DNA of 64,000 nt from Halorussus ruber (GCF_004765785.1 NZ_SBIT01000017.1:27633-91632); one strand, 5' to 3'; positions 33,142 to 46,148 are shown, numbered from the stretch's first letter. Notes: generated by a model not told the origin, from the letters alone. Program-made: numbers and translations.

Positions 33142-33327
33142 TGCCGAATCTTTGGTAGTAGATGGCCTTAAATGGCACGAACCGCGAGATTGCGCAGGTC
33201 TGAGCCGGTCGTTCGGCCTCCCGACAGTTAATCCCCCACATTCTCGTCGGGAAGGCCCACCAGCGACGACCTCCCATCCGACCGATAGAACGACACCGAT
33301 TTGACGGTGGCCGAGGTGAGTCGAACT

Positions 33328-34248
33328 ATGGACGGCAAGCGAGTTCTCGTAACCGGCGGTGCAGGCTTCATCGGGTCGAATCTGGCGAATCGCCTCGCCG
33401 AGGACAACGACGTAGTCGCAGTCGACGACCTCTATCTCGGCACGCCCGAAAATCTGGACGACTCGGTCGAGTTCCACGACGTGAGCGTCGTCGAGGACGA
33501 CCTGCCGACCGAGGAGGTGGACGTACTCTTCCACCTCGCGGCGCTCTCGTCGTACCCCATGCACGAGGAGGACCCCGCCAAGGGCGCGCGGGTCAACGTC
33601 GAAGGCTTCGTCAACACGGTCGAGCAGGTCCGCGAAGACGGGTGTGACACCGTGGTCTACGCCTCGACCTCCTCGATTTACGGCGACCGGACCGAACCCT
33701 CGCCCGAGGAGATGGACGTGAAAGCCCGAACTGGCTACGAGGCTTCGAAACTCGCCCGCGAGCGCTACGGCGAGTACTTCGCGTACCACTACGACATGAA
33801 CATGGCGGGGATGCGATTCTTCAGCGTCTACGAGGGCTTCGGCGGCGCGGAGGAACACAAAGACGAGTACGCCAACCTCATCGCCCAGTTCGCCGACGAA
33901 CTCGCCAACGGCGAGGCCCCGGTCATCTACGGCGACGGCACTCAGACCCGCGACTTCACCCACGTCTCGGACATCGCCCGCGGGTTGGAACTGGCCGCCG
34001 ACCACGAACTCACCGGCATCTACAACCTCGGCACGGGCGAGTCCTACAGCCTGAACACGCTGGTCGAGCGCCTCAACGACGAACTCGGCACCGACATCGA
34101 ACCCGAGTACGTCGAGAACCCCATCCCGGAGAAGGTCTACGTCCACGACACGATGGCCGACTCCTCGAAGATGACGGAGGCCACCGGCTGGGAACCCGAG
34201 ATTAGCTTCGACGAGGGACTGAAGCGAGTCTGCTCGTACTACGAGTAA
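33328..34248 (+). CDS. NAD-dependent epimerase/dehydratase (extended SDR)
   Basis: A 306-residue extended short-chain dehydrogenase acting on a nucleotide sugar, such as a UDP-glucose 4-epimerase-like enzyme. The NAD-binding TGGAGFIGSNLANRL is at residues 9-23. The catalytic region shows ASTSSIYG near 112 and YEASK near 141, supplying Ser/Thr, Tyr and Lys. ATG 33328 starts two codons before the first strand. No other sugar or glycosylation genes are adjacent, so the substrate is open; surface glycan synthesis is the usual context. Confidence 0.9.
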   Translation: MDGKRVLVTGGAGFIGSNLANRLAEDNDVVAVDDLYLGTPENLDDSVEFHDVSVVEDDLPTEEVDVLFHLAALSSYPMHEEDPAKGARVNVEGFVNTVEQVREDGCDTVVYASTSSIYGDRTEPSPEEMDVKARTGYEASKLARERYGEYFAYHYDMNMAGMRFFSVYEGFGGAEEHKDEYANLIAQFADELANGEAPVIYGDGTQTRDFTHVSDIARGLELAADHELTGIYNLGTGESYSLNTLVERLNDELGTDIEPEYVENPIPEKVYVHDTMADSSKMTEATGWEPEISFDEGLKRVCSYYE

Positions 34249-34332
34249 GCAGACACTCGACCTCTCCGACCCCCTGATTTCGACATTTCGACCGACCACC
34301 CGCGTCGCTCGGCGACGCAAACCACCACCCTC

Positions 34333-34463
34333 GGTGGACTGAAAGGGCGAGCGCGGTTCGCGCTTGCATGGTCGTCTCAGCGACCCCTATCCGCAGGCGC
34401 GCCTCCAGCGCGCCGAGGAATATGTCGGTGAGCGACCGCGAACCGAGCGAGGGCTTTCGAGAC
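34333..34463. repeat. Intergenic palindromic element, class A copy 2
   Basis: Matches copy 1 (17761) over both outer arms and the inner pair (CTCAGCGACCCCTATC and ATATGTCGGTGAGC). The tip is different: here it is the hairpin GGCGCGC-CTCCA-GCGCGCC. It fills most of the 324-base gap between the epimerase and arginase genes. Confidence 0.85.
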
Positions 34464-34572
34464 CACGATTCCCGCCTATTTGGCTATCGACTCGATAACT
34501 CCTCCCAGTCCACAATATTCGCACTGACCGAAAATCACGTCTTCTTTACCCCGGCCCGCCGAAATCCCGCAC

Positions 34573-35493
34573 ATGAGCGAACAGGTGCGAATCATCGGCG
34601 TCCCGATGGACCTCGGCGCGGACCGGCGCGGCGTGGACATGGGGTCGTCTACCATCCGATACGCCGGACTGGCCGACGAACTCGACGCCCTCGGCTACGA
34701 CGTACTCGACGCGGGCGACCTTCCCGTCCCCCGCGCCGAGGAGCGCGACCCCGAGGCCGAGGCCCCGCGCGAAGGAAAGGCCAAGTTCCTGCGCGAGACC
34801 TCGGAGGTCTGCACGAACCTCGCCGACGAGGTGGCCGAGGCCCTCGACGCGGGCGAGTTCCCCCTCGTCCTCGGCGGCGACCACTCCATCGCAATCGGGA
34901 CCGTGACGGGCGCGGCCCGCGACGCCGACCTCGGCGTGGTCTGGTTCGACGCCCACGGCGACTTCAACACGCCCGCGACCTCGCCCTCCGGCAACGTCCA
35001 CGGGATGCCGCTGGCGGCGGTCCTCGGCATCGGCGACTTCGAGGACACCGAGTGGGCGACCGCCGCGAACCTCCGCGAGGAGAACGTCGCCATCGTCGGC
35101 CTCCGGAGTCTGGACGACGACGAGCGCGAGGCCATCCGGGAGAGCGACGTGACCGCCTACACCATGTCGGACATCGACGAGCGCGGGGTCACGCCGGTCG
35201 TCGAGGACGCCCTCGACGTGGCGACCGACGGCACCGACGGCATCCACGTCAGCCTCGACATGGACTGGCTCGACCCCAAAGTCGCGCCCGGCGTCGGGAC
35301 GCCGGTCCGCGGCGGGGTCAACTATCGGGAGGCCCACACCGCCTTAGAGAAAGTCGCCGAGCGCGACGAGGCCGAGGACGTTCTGCGGACGTTCGAGGTC
35401 GTGGAAGTCAACGCAATTTTGGACGAACACAACGAGACCGCGGAACTGGCGACCGAACTGGCCGCGAGCGGGCTCGGAAAAAGAATTTTGTAG
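34573..35493 (+). CDS. rocF: Arginase
   Basis: A 306-residue ureohydrolase converting arginine to ornithine and urea. The manganese ligands sit in GGDHSIAIG near residue 102, [11 protein letters not shown] near 124 and SLDMDWLDP near 230, with the substrate loop [12 protein letters not shown] near 137. The arginase-type start ([18 protein letters not shown]) and the [20 protein letters not shown] ending favour arginase over agmatinase. A TATA-like TCTTTACC is about 27 bases upstream of the start. It stands alone, flanked by a class A repeat. Confidence 0.92.
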   Translation: MSEQVRIIGVPMDLGADRRGVDMGSSTIRYAGLADELDALGYDVLDAGDLPVPRAEERDPEAEAPREGKAKFLRETSEVCTNLADEVAEALDAGEFPLVLGGDHSIAIGTVTGAARDADLGVVWFDAHGDFNTPATSPSGNVHGMPLAAVLGIGDFEDTEWATAANLREENVAIVGLRSLDDDEREAIRESDVTAYTMSDIDERGVTPVVEDALDVATDGTDGIHVSLDMDWLDPKVAPGVGTPVRGGVNYREAHTALEKVAERDEAEDVLRTFEVVEVNAILDEHNETAELATELAASGLGKRIL

Positions 35494-35779
35494 GCGGTCG
35501 GCGGACACTCCGACTTCCGGTGGATTTTCCGGCCAGTCGCTCGTCCGCGTCCTCGGCGTCTTCGACCCGGCACTCCGGGGGTACGAGCGCCGGATTCGGG
35601 GAAGAACGACATCGAGCTTACGGGCGTGAAAACAATGCGTTAAGAATTATTTTTAATTGCTAAATAAATGGTTAGTTGTCTTTTTGGCGCGAGCGACGGC
35701 GAACGCCGCGAAAGCCGCTCCTCGCGGAAACGCACGCAAGACCGACACTATCAAGTCCGCCGCCTGCGCCCTGACGCCA

Positions 35780-36439
35780 ATGACCGACTACGACGCGATT
35801 CTGTTCGACAACGACGGCGTGCTGGTCGAGCCGCCCTCGGACGAGACCCTGCGCCGAGCGGCCGAGTCGGCCTTCAGCGCGGTGGGCGTCGAGGACCCAG
35901 AGGAGAACCACATCGCAGACGTCCTCCGAGGAGTAACCCCCGAGAGCCTACAAGCCATCTGCGACCCCTACGGCCTCGACCCCGACGAGTTCTGGTCGGC
36001 GCGGGACCGCCACGCCTCGGCGGCCCAGCGCGAGGAGTTCCGCGGCGGCGACCGAGCGCGCTACGACGACGTGGCGGCAATCGAGGAGTTGGCCCACGAC
36101 TTCGGCATCGTGAGTTCCAACCAGCACGCGACCATCGAGTTCCTGCTGGAGTTCTGCGACTTCGCGGACCTGTTCGAGACGCACTACGGCCGCCAGATGG
36201 GCGTCGAGAGCCTGGCGAAGAAGAAGCCGAACCCGCACTTCCTCGAACGCGCGCTGGCCGACCTCGGGGCCGAGACGGCGCTGTTCGTCGGCGACAGCGA
36301 GAGCGACGTGGTGGCCGCAAAGCGCGCGGGCCTCGACTCGGCGTTCGTCCGGCGCGACCACTGCGCGGACGCCGAGCTATCCGTCGAACCGGAGTACGAA
36401 GTCGAAAATCTCCGCGGAATCGCGGAAATCGTGCGGTAG
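35780..36439 (+). CDS. HAD-superfamily hydrolase
   Basis: A 219-residue haloacid-dehalogenase-like phosphatase. Motif I is ILFDNDGVLVEPPS at residues 6-19 (DxDG nucleophile), motif II is IVSSNQ near 112, the motif III lysine is in KKKPNPHFL near 152, and motif IV is LFVGDSESDVVAAKRAG near 172. The cap is helical. ATG 35780 starts just before motif I. The substrate is probably a small phosphorylated metabolite such as phosphoglycolate. Its stop directly abuts the convergent gyrA stop. Confidence 0.88.
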   Translation: MTDYDAILFDNDGVLVEPPSDETLRRAAESAFSAVGVEDPEENHIADVLRGVTPESLQAICDPYGLDPDEFWSARDRHASAAQREEFRGGDRARYDDVAAIEELAHDFGIVSSNQHATIEFLLEFCDFADLFETHYGRQMGVESLAKKKPNPHFLERALADLGAETALFVGDSESDVVAAKRAGLDSAFVRRDHCADAELSVEPEYEVENLRGIAEIVR

Positions 36440-39010
36440 TTATTCGGCGCTCTCGACGTTCTCCGCGTCTTCGGCGCTTTCCGCGTCGCCGCCGCTCTCT
36501 CCGTCTTCAGCGTTCTCCACGTCTTCGACGCTGTCTACCGCCTGTGCGCTCCCGTCGGGCGTCTCGGCGGGCAGCACGTCCACGCTGGCGACGCTGTCGC
36601 CGCCCTCGACTTCCATCACTTTCACGCCCATCGTGTTCCGGCCGACCTGCGAGATGTCTTCGGCCCGAATCCGCATGATTTGGCCGTCCTCGCTCATGAT
36701 GACGAGGTGGTCGTCGGGACCGACCGACTTGACCGACGTGACCTGCCCGTTGCGGTCGCCGGTCTTGATGTCCACGAGTCCCTTGCCGTTACGCGACTGC
36801 TTGCGGTACTCCGCGAGGGCGGTGCGCTTGCCGTACCCGCACTCGGTCACGGTCAGCAGGTCTCGGTCGGTGCCCTCCTCGACCGCGACCATCCCGGCCA
36901 CTTCGTCGTCGCCTTCGAGTCGGATGCCCCGGACCCCGCGGGCGTTCCGGCCCATCTCGCGGGCCTCGTCCTCGTCGAACCGAATCGCCATCCCCTCGCG
37001 GGTGGCGACCAGCAGGTCCGCCGAGCCGTCGGTGACCTTCACGTCCACGAGCTCGTCGCCGTCCTCCAGCTTCGCGGCGATGATACCGGTCGAGAGGATG
37101 TTGTCGAACTCCGAGGCCGCGGTCCGCTTGACGTAGCCGTCGCGCGTGACCATGCTCAGCGACTCGTCGTCCTCGAAGTCGTCGGTGTTGACCACCGCGG
37201 TAATCTCCTCGCCGTCGTCCAACTCCAGCAGGTTGACCGCCGACTTGCCCCGCGCGGTTCGGGACATCTCGGGAATCTCGTAGGCCTTCAGGCGATAGAC
37301 CTGTCCCTGATTGGTGAAACAGAGCAGGTAGTCGTGGGTGTTCGCCCGGAACACCTTCGAGACCCTGTCGCCCTCCTTGATGTCGCCGCCGATGATGCCC
37401 TTCCCGCCGCGGTTCTGGGCGTCGAACTGCGCGACCGGCATGCGCTTGACGTAGTCCTGTTCGGTGACGACCACGACCACGTCCTCCTCGGGGATGAGGT
37501 CCTCGCGGGTGACCTCGGTGTCGTCCTCGATGAAGGAGGTCTTGCGCTCGTCGGCGTACTCGTCTTTGATTTCGAGGAGTTCCTCCTCGATGACCGAAAG
37601 CAGTTCGGACTCGGAGCCGAGAATCTCATCGAGGCGCTCGATGCGGGCCTGGACCTCCTCGTACTCGTCTTCGATTTCGGCGGCCTCCATCGAGGTCAGA
37701 CTCCCCAACTGCATCCGGACGATGTGGTCCACTTGGTCGCCCGAGAAGTCGTAGGCCGCCTGCAAGTCGGCCTTGGCCTCGTCTCGGTCCTCGGCCTCTC
37801 GGATGATGTCCACCACGTCGTCGGCGTGTTCGAGCGCCGTCAGCCGCCCTTCGAGGATGTGAGCGCGGTCCTCCTTCTCGGCGAGTTCGTACTCGCTCCG
37901 GCGTCGGACGACCTCCTTGCGGTGGTCGAGGTAGTGCTTCAGCGTCTCCTTCAGCGAGAGGACACGCGGTTGGCCGTCCACCAGCGCGAGGTTGATGACG
38001 CCGAAGGTCTTCTCCAAGAAGCTCTCCAAAAGCTGATTCTTGACGACTTCGGCCATCGCGTTCTGCTTCAACTCCACGACGATGCGAATCCCGTCGCGGT
38101 CGGACTCGTCGCGCAGGTCGCGGATGCCCTCGATAGAGCCGTCGTTGACTGCGTCCGCGATTTTCTCGACCATCCGGGCCTTGTTGGTCTGGAAGGGCAG
38201 TTCCGTGATGACGATGCGGTCGCTTCCCTTCTCGCGCTCCTCGATTTCGTACTCGGCGCGAACGCGAATTCGACCCCGGCCGGTCTTGTACGCCGCGTGG
38301 ACCGCGTTCTTCCCGACGATGTTCGCGCCGGTCGGGAAGTCCGGCCCCTTGACGTGTTCCATCAGGTCCTCGACTGTCGCGTCGGGGTTCTCGATGAGTT
38401 CGACCGTCGCGTCGATGACCTCCCCGAGGTTGTGCGGCGGGATGTTCGTGGACATCCCGACCGCGATGCCCGACGACCCATTCACGAGGAGGTTGGGGAA
38501 GGCCGACGGAAGCACGTCGGGTTCGGTGAGTCGGTCGTCGTAGTTGGCCGAGAAGTCCACGGTGTCCATGTCGATGTCGGCCAGCAACTCCTCGGCGATG
38601 GGGGCCATCCGGGCCTCGGTGTACCGCATCGCGGCGGCGGGGTCGCCGTCCACGGACCCGAAGTTCCCCTGTCCGTCCACGAGGGGGTAGCGCATCGAGA
38701 AGTCCTGTGCCATCCGGACCAGCGAGTCGTAGATGGCGCTGTCGCCGTGGGGGTGGAAGTTACCCATCGTCTCGCCCACGATGGACGAGGACTTGCGGTG
38801 GCCCGAGCCGCTGGTGACGCCCTCCTCGTGCATCGCGTAGAGGATGCGCCGGTGGACCGGTTTCAGCCCGTCCCGAACGTCGGGGAGGGCCCGACCCGCG
38901 ATGACGGACATCGCGTAGTCGATGTAGCTCTGCTCCATCTCGTCTTCGATGCGAGCGGTTTCGATACGTGCAGCGTCCACGTCAGTCGGTTCTGGTACGT
39001 CTGAACTCAT
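36440..39010 (-). CDS. gyrA: DNA gyrase subunit A
   Basis: An 856-residue subunit that breaks and rejoins DNA. The catalytic tyrosine is Y130 in [11 protein letters not shown]. The quinolone-pocket segment [10 protein letters not shown] (residues 86-95) keeps the Ser and Asp found in sensitive enzymes. The C-terminal beta-pinwheel includes the GyrA box QNRGGKGI near 525. The last 40 residues are a highly acidic, repetitive tail ([20 protein letters not shown]), a haloarchaeal addition. It lies 35 bases downstream of gyrB in one operon. Confidence 0.97.
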   Translation of the reverse strand: MSSDVPEPTDVDAARIETARIEDEMEQSYIDYAMSVIAGRALPDVRDGLKPVHRRILYAMHEEGVTSGSGHRKSSSIVGETMGNFHPHGDSAIYDSLVRMAQDFSMRYPLVDGQGNFGSVDGDPAAAMRYTEARMAPIAEELLADIDMDTVDFSANYDDRLTEPDVLPSAFPNLLVNGSSGIAVGMSTNIPPHNLGEVIDATVELIENPDATVEDLMEHVKGPDFPTGANIVGKNAVHAAYKTGRGRIRVRAEYEIEEREKGSDRIVITELPFQTNKARMVEKIADAVNDGSIEGIRDLRDESDRDGIRIVVELKQNAMAEVVKNQLLESFLEKTFGVINLALVDGQPRVLSLKETLKHYLDHRKEVVRRRSEYELAEKEDRAHILEGRLTALEHADDVVDIIREAEDRDEAKADLQAAYDFSGDQVDHIVRMQLGSLTSMEAAEIEDEYEEVQARIERLDEILGSESELLSVIEEELLEIKDEYADERKTSFIEDDTEVTREDLIPEEDVVVVVTEQDYVKRMPVAQFDAQNRGGKGIIGGDIKEGDRVSKVFRANTHDYLLCFTNQGQVYRLKAYEIPEMSRTARGKSAVNLLELDDGEEITAVVNTDDFEDDESLSMVTRDGYVKRTAASEFDNILSTGIIAAKLEDGDELVDVKVTDGSADLLVATREGMAIRFDEDEAREMGRNARGVRGIRLEGDDEVAGMVAVEEGTDRDLLTVTECGYGKRTALAEYRKQSRNGKGLVDIKTGDRNGQVTSVKSVGPDDHLVIMSEDGQIMRIRAEDISQVGRNTMGVKVMEVEGGDSVASVDVLPAETPDGSAQAVDSVEDVENAEDGESGGDAESAEDAENVESAE

Positions 39011-39045
39011 ATGTTGTGTCGGTGATGTTTCTCGAATGCCGACGG

Positions 39046-41935
<2,890 letters not shown>

Positions 41936-41955
41936 CACTTAAGGAAAGAAAAAAG

Positions 41956-41968
41956 CATGTTTAACATG
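41956..41968. promoter_or_regulatory. Perfect 6-bp dyad CATGTT-T-AACATG
   Basis: A palindrome with a single central base, set in an AT-rich stretch 82 bases before the substrate-binding protein gene. Size and placement fit an operator, and the centre could overlap a TATA-like TTTAAC. No experimental or comparative support is available from the sequence. Confidence 0.35.
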
Positions 41969-42049
41969 ACTAAAAAGATTCAAAAGAAACAATAAAGAGG
42001 CCGCCCGAACCGTTATGAAGCTGACAGTCGTGTCTCCGACGGGACAACG

Positions 42050-43183
42050 ATGGGGGAGACACGACGACAGTTCCTTCGAGCGACGGGAGCGACAGCACTC
42101 GGGAGTCAACTCGGCGTGACCGCTACTGCGCAATCCGGCGGCGTCAGCCTCTTACTCAACTGGAAGCCGAACGGGCTTCACGTGCCCTACTACGCCGCGA
42201 AAGCGCGGGGCTACTACGAGGAGCAGGGCGTGAACCTCGCCGAAATCAAGAGCGGGCAGGGGTCGGACTTCGCCGCCAAGCAGGTCGGCCTCGGCAACGA
42301 CGAGTTCGCCGTCACGAGCGCCGACCAGATGCTCAACGTCAACTCTCGGGGCCTCTCGCCCCGGTCGGTCGGGGTCGTGATGCAGCGGAGTCCGGTCGTG
42401 GTGTTCACGACGCCGGAGGCCTTCGGCGGCGAACTGGCGAGCATCGACCAACTCGCGGGCAAGACGGTCGGCACCGGCCCCGGCATGGTGAAAATCCTCA
42501 CCAAACTCCTGCTGGAGGAGAAGGGCGTCCTCTCGGACGTGAACCTCGTGGACACCGGCTTCGACACGGTCCAGCAACTCCTCGGGGGCAAAATCGACGC
42601 CGCGGGCGGGGTGTTCGCCGACGCGGTGGTCGCGCGCCAGTCCGCCGAGGAGGTCTACTCGATTCCGGTGGCCGAGACCATCCCCTCCTACGGCCACGTC
42701 GTCGGTGCCAATTCGGATTTCGCCGACCAGAACCCCGAGGTAGTCCGAGGGTTCCTCAACGCCACCGCCCGGGGCGCGGCGTGGGCGACCGACAACCCGA
42801 AGCAGGCCACCGACGCGCTCGTGGCGGCCAATCCGGCGCTCGAAGAGACCGCCGAAACCCAGCGCGCCAAGTGGGTCGAGATGGCCCGAAACTACGTCCT
42901 CTCGGAGTCGGTCCGCCAGCAGGGCTGGGGCTGGAGCAACGCCGAGCCGTGGGAGACGATGTATCAGGCCCTGCGCGACGCTGGTCTCCTCGGCGGCGAG
43001 GTCAATCCCGCGTCGGTCTGGACCAACGACTTCCTCGACGTGGACTACCAGTACGTCGGGAAGTACGCCGAGCAGGTCACCCCGCCGGGCGGAAGCGCTG
43101 GAACGACGACCGCTGGCGGTTCGTCGGGAACCACCGCCGCGGGCACCGAGCGGGGGACGACGACTGCCGGTGGTAACAACTGA
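42050..43183 (+). CDS. ABC transporter substrate-binding protein, NMT1/THI5-like
   Basis: A 377-residue exported binding protein with a twin-arginine signal (TRRQFLRATGATALGSQLGV). The family start LLNWKPNGLHVPYYAAKARG is that of NMT1/THI5-like proteins, which bind thiamine precursors, nitrate/taurine-type anions or related small molecules. The tail is Thr/Gly-rich (GGSAGTTTAGGSSGTTAAGT), a linker that may tether or space the domain outside the wall. It overlaps the permease gene by one base (TGATG). The ATPase that would complete the system lies about 2.9 kb away on the other strand. Confidence 0.88.
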   Translation: MGETRRQFLRATGATALGSQLGVTATAQSGGVSLLLNWKPNGLHVPYYAAKARGYYEEQGVNLAEIKSGQGSDFAAKQVGLGNDEFAVTSADQMLNVNSRGLSPRSVGVVMQRSPVVVFTTPEAFGGELASIDQLAGKTVGTGPGMVKILTKLLLEEKGVLSDVNLVDTGFDTVQQLLGGKIDAAGGVFADAVVARQSAEEVYSIPVAETIPSYGHVVGANSDFADQNPEVVRGFLNATARGAAWATDNPKQATDALVAANPALEETAETQRAKWVEMARNYVLSESVRQQGWGWSNAEPWETMYQALRDAGLLGGEVNPASVWTNDFLDVDYQYVGKYAEQVTPPGGSAGTTTAGGSSGTTAAGTERGTTTAGGNN

Positions 43184-43977
43184 TGAACGATTCGGGGTCG
43201 GTCGCGTCGGGGTCCGTGTCCGATTTCGACACGTCCGCAACCACTCTCGTCGCAAGGGCGACTCCGCCGCTGGCCGTGGCCGCGCTGGCACTCGTCGGGT
43301 GGTGGGCGGCGGTCCGGTCCTCGGACGTGCCGAGCGTGGTCCTCCCGAGTCCGGCCGACGTGGCCGCGGCGTTCGCGGCGAACTGGCCCGCGCTGGTCGA
43401 GGCCGCCGGGGTGACGGCGCTGACGGCCGGACTCGGACTCGTCGGCGGCGCGCTCGTCGGCACGGCGCTCGCGGTGGCGATGTCGGCCTCCGAGACGACC
43501 CGGGCGGTGGTCCGGCCCTACGTGGTCGCGCTCCGGGTCGTCCCCGTCATTGCCATCGCGCCGCTCCTCTTTCGGTGGCTCGGCGACGGAGTGTCTGCTC
43601 GTGCCTTGCTCGCTGGCACGCTGGCGGTGTTTCCCGTGACGATAGCGACGTATCAGGGACTGGCCGCGACCCCCGAGGAGTTCGTGGCGCTGGCGCGGTC
43701 GGTCGGGGCCTCCGAGCGCTCCCAGTACCTCCGGGTGCGACTCCCGGCCGCCGCGCCGCAGGCCTTCGCGGGCCAGAAAGTCGCCGCCGCCGCGAGCGTC
43801 GTCGGCGCTGTAGTCGCCGAGTTCCTGACGCTGAAGGCCGGTATCGGCTACCGGGTGTTCCGGGCCTCGACGCGGCTTCAGACCGCCCGGATGGTCGCCG
43901 CGCTCGGCGTGCTGGCGCTGTTGGGCGTCGGGTTCTATCTGGTGCCCGCGCTGGTCGAGCGTCGGGCGAACTGGTGA
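43183..43977 (+). CDS. ABC transporter permease (copy 1)
   Basis: A 264-residue inner-membrane permease of the SsuC/ThiX type with about six helices. The EAA loop that contacts the ATPase is ARSVGASERSQYLRVRLPAA, followed by the conserved glycine in AFAGQK, near residues 168-198. It is coupled to the binding-protein gene. A second, related permease (44474-45226) lies with the ATPase on the opposite strand, so the two may form a heterodimer around one ATPase type. Confidence 0.88.
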   Translation: MNDSGSVASGSVSDFDTSATTLVARATPPLAVAALALVGWWAAVRSSDVPSVVLPSPADVAAAFAANWPALVEAAGVTALTAGLGLVGGALVGTALAVAMSASETTRAVVRPYVVALRVVPVIAIAPLLFRWLGDGVSARALLAGTLAVFPVTIATYQGLAATPEEFVALARSVGASERSQYLRVRLPAAAPQAFAGQKVAAAASVVGAVVAEFLTLKAGIGYRVFRASTRLQTARMVAALGVLALLGVGFYLVPALVERRANW

Positions 43978-43986
43978 AAACCGAAC

Positions 43987-44433
43987 TCAGGAATCAGATT
44001 CGACTTCCTTCCGTCCGGTCAGTTTCTCGGGGTCGAGGCGGAACTGCCGGAACTCGATCTCCTCGCGCGGTCGGTCGAACACGTCCACCTGCGGGATGTC
44101 TACCGCCCACATCCCCTGCACCGCGGCCGAGTCGTAGTCCATGTCGGTCACGTCTTCGAGCCTCCCGGTGGCGACCACGCTCCGCCACCCCCGGTCGGTC
44201 TGGGCGTGCGTGACGAACGTGACCTCGTTGTCGAGGAGGTCCGCTTTCCCGCTCTCGTCCGGCAGCGAGAGTTGGAAGTAGAAGTGGCCGTCGCCGTCGT
44301 AGCCGTAGGAGACGGGCAGGGAGAAGGGCGGCTCCTCGATTTCGGTCGAGAACGAGAGGGTTCCCGTGCCGCCGTCGCCGAGGAAGTCGTTTCGCTCCTG
44401 TTCGCTCAGTTGGACCCACCGAAGCCCTTGCAT
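43987..44433 (-). CDS. Pyridoxamine 5'-phosphate oxidase-like flavin-binding protein
   Basis: A 148-residue split-barrel protein of the PNPOx-like family, which bind FMN, F420 or heme. The pattern TLSFSTEIEEPPFSLPVSYG, then GHFYFQLSLPDESGKADLL and RGWRSVVATGRLEDV fits. ATG 44433 is preferred over the GTG at 44448 because the family usually begins with a short helix (WVQLSEQERNDFLG). It lies between the two halves of the ABC transporter; vitamin B6 or thiamine-related metabolism would suit the neighbours, but a specific reaction cannot be assigned. Confidence 0.8.
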   Translation of the reverse strand: MQGLRWVQLSEQERNDFLGDGGTGTLSFSTEIEEPPFSLPVSYGYDGDGHFYFQLSLPDESGKADLLDNEVTFVTHAQTDRGWRSVVATGRLEDVTDMDYDSAAVQGMWAVDIPQVDVFDRPREEIEFRQFRLDPEKLTGRKEVESDS

Positions 44434-44473
44434 GCTCGGGGTTACCACGGGACGACGGATAACCGCTTGGGGG

Positions 44474-45226
44474 TCACCACGAAACCCGATTCTCCACCGC
44501 CACGACCGCGCCGTAAATCGCCATCCCCTCCGCGAACAGCACCGCGACCGCGGCCAGCACCACGTCGGTCTGGACGTTCTCCGCGCCGAGGAGGACCAGA
44601 TACCCCAGTCCCGCGTCGGTCAGAATCCACTCGGCGACCACGGTGCCGACCACCGCGAGGGCCGCCGACTGCTTCAGACCGGCGAACACCGAGGGGAGCG
44701 CGGCCGGAATCCGGACGAACAGGAAGGTCCGGACCGGCCCGGCCTCGACCGACCGGAGCAAGTCGAGGTACTCGTCGGGAGTCTCGTCCAACCCCGCCGC
44801 GGCGTTGACGAACGTCGGGAAGAACGCGACGAGCGCGACGAAGGCCAGCGCGGTCCCCGCGCCGGTCCCGAGCCAGACCAGCAGGAGCGGCGCGACCGCG
44901 ATTTTCGGCAGGACGCGCGCCGTGACGAGGTACGGCGAGAGCGCCCGCCGGAGGACGGTCGAGTGGACCGCGACCGCGGCCGCCCCGAACCCGCCGAGGA
45001 CGCCCGCGGCTCCGCCCGCCAGAATCGTCCGGAGCGTAATCGTCCCGTTCCTGAGGTAGAGATTCGGCCGGTCCGCGAGTCGCCGGGCCACCGCGACGGG
45101 GGTCGGAAGCAGGTAGGCCGGAATCCCGAGGAGCGCGACCAGCGCCCACCACGCCGCCAGACCCGCCGCGAGCGCCCCAATCGGAAGCGAAACCCCGGCG
45201 GCCGGGATGCGGTCGGCGTAGCTCAT
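44474..45226 (-). CDS. ABC transporter permease (copy 2)
   Basis: A 250-residue permease with about six membrane helices, related to copy 1. The EAA loop reads RSVEAGPVRTFLFVRIPAAL followed by PSVFAGLK near residues 150-180. It lies 19 bases after the ATPase gene, so the two are one operon. Two different permeases with a single binding protein and ATPase are in keeping with a heterodimeric channel, or with two transporters sharing an ATPase. Confidence 0.87.
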   Translation of the reverse strand: MSYADRIPAAGVSLPIGALAAGLAAWWALVALLGIPAYLLPTPVAVARRLADRPNLYLRNGTITLRTILAGGAAGVLGGFGAAAVAVHSTVLRRALSPYLVTARVLPKIAVAPLLLVWLGTGAGTALAFVALVAFFPTFVNAAAGLDETPDEYLDLLRSVEAGPVRTFLFVRIPAALPSVFAGLKQSAALAVVGTVVAEWILTDAGLGYLVLLGAENVQTDVVLAAVAVLFAEGMAIYGAVVAVENRVSW

Positions 45227-45245
45227 GGCTCTCGCGGAGACCCCG

Positions 45246-46148
45246 TCATCGAAGTTCGTACCCCTCGTGGAGCGCGGTCCGGACCGCCGCGACTTGCTCC
45301 TGAAACGCCGCGGTGCCGTACACCGACTCGTCGCGGGGTCGGGGCAGTTCCACGTCGAAGACGGCCTCGATTTCCCCGGGGTCGTCGCTCATCACGACGC
45401 ACCGGTCGGCGAGGAACACCGCCTCCGGCACGCTGTGGGTGACGAAGAGGACGGTCTTTCGCTGGTCGCGCCAGACGCGCCGGACCTCGACGCCCATCTC
45501 CTCGCGAGTGAGTTCGTCGAGTTCGCCGAAGGGTTCGTCCATCAGCAGGACCGACGCCCCGAGGTGGAGCGCCCGGGCGATGGCGACCCGCTGGCGCATC
45601 CCGCCCGAGAGTTCCGCGGGGCGGGCCTCCTCGAACCCCGCGAGTCCGACCGTCTCCAGCAGGTCGCGGGCCTGCTCGCGGTCGGCGGGCTTCCCGGCCA
45701 TCTTCCGGAGGAAGACGACGTTTTCGAGCGCCGACTTCCACGGCAGGAGCGCGTGGCGCTGGAAGACGAAGCCGAACTCGCCGTCGGCCCTCGCGCGGTC
45801 CGGCGGGTCGCCGCCGACCCTGACCGTGCCCTCGCTGGGGGCCTGTAGCCCGCCGACCGCCCGGAGCATCGTGGTCTTGCCGCACCCCGAGGGGCCGATG
45901 ACCGTCACGAACTCTCCCTCTCCCACCCGAAGGTCCACGTCCGCCAGCGCCCGGACCGCCTCGAAATCGACCGTCACGCCGTCGAGTCGGATTGCGGTCT
46001 CGCCGTGTTCTGGTCGTCCGGAGCGGCCCGGGCGCTCAGAGTGGCCCGGCCGTTCGGAGTGGCCCGGGCGCTCGGAATGTTCGCAGTCCTCGGGACGCTC
46101 TCGGTCCGACTCCTCGGTCGCTCTCGCGCCGGTCTCGTCCCCCACCAT
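45246..46148 (-). CDS. ABC transporter ATPase with repetitive N-terminal extension
   Basis: A 300-residue ATPase of the SsuB/TauB/ThiZ type. Walker A is GPSGCGKTT near residue 83, the signature is LSGGMRQRVAIARAL near 177, and Walker B is VLLMDEPFGELD near 198, with the switch histidine in FVTHS. The first 50 residues are an added, polar, repetitive stretch (HSERPGHSERPG-type units) without counterpart in the family; either it is a flexible tail or the true start is an internal codon near TAIRLDGVTVDF. It would energise one or both permeases nearby. Confidence 0.9.
   Translation of the reverse strand: MVGDETGARATEESDRERPEDCEHSERPGHSERPGHSERPGRSGRPEHGETAIRLDGVTVDFEAVRALADVDLRVGEGEFVTVIGPSGCGKTTMLRAVGGLQAPSEGTVRVGGDPPDRARADGEFGFVFQRHALLPWKSALENVVFLRKMAGKPADREQARDLLETVGLAGFEEARPAELSGGMRQRVAIARALHLGASVLLMDEPFGELDELTREEMGVEVRRVWRDQRKTVLFVTHSVPEAVFLADRCVVMSDDPGEIEAVFDVELPRPRDESVYGTAAFQEQVAAVRTALHEGYELR

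Noticed and set aside
36680..39004. A 774-codon open frame on the plus strand opposite gyrA
   Set aside because: It is the antisense image of gyrA, produced by high G+C in third positions; the translated product is a Val/Asp/Leu-rich sequence without domains.
45246..46148. Molybdate transporter ATPase partner for the TOBE protein
   Set aside because: The ATPase lacks a TOBE domain and its relatives are SsuB/ThiZ-like; the TOBE gene is 10 kb away.
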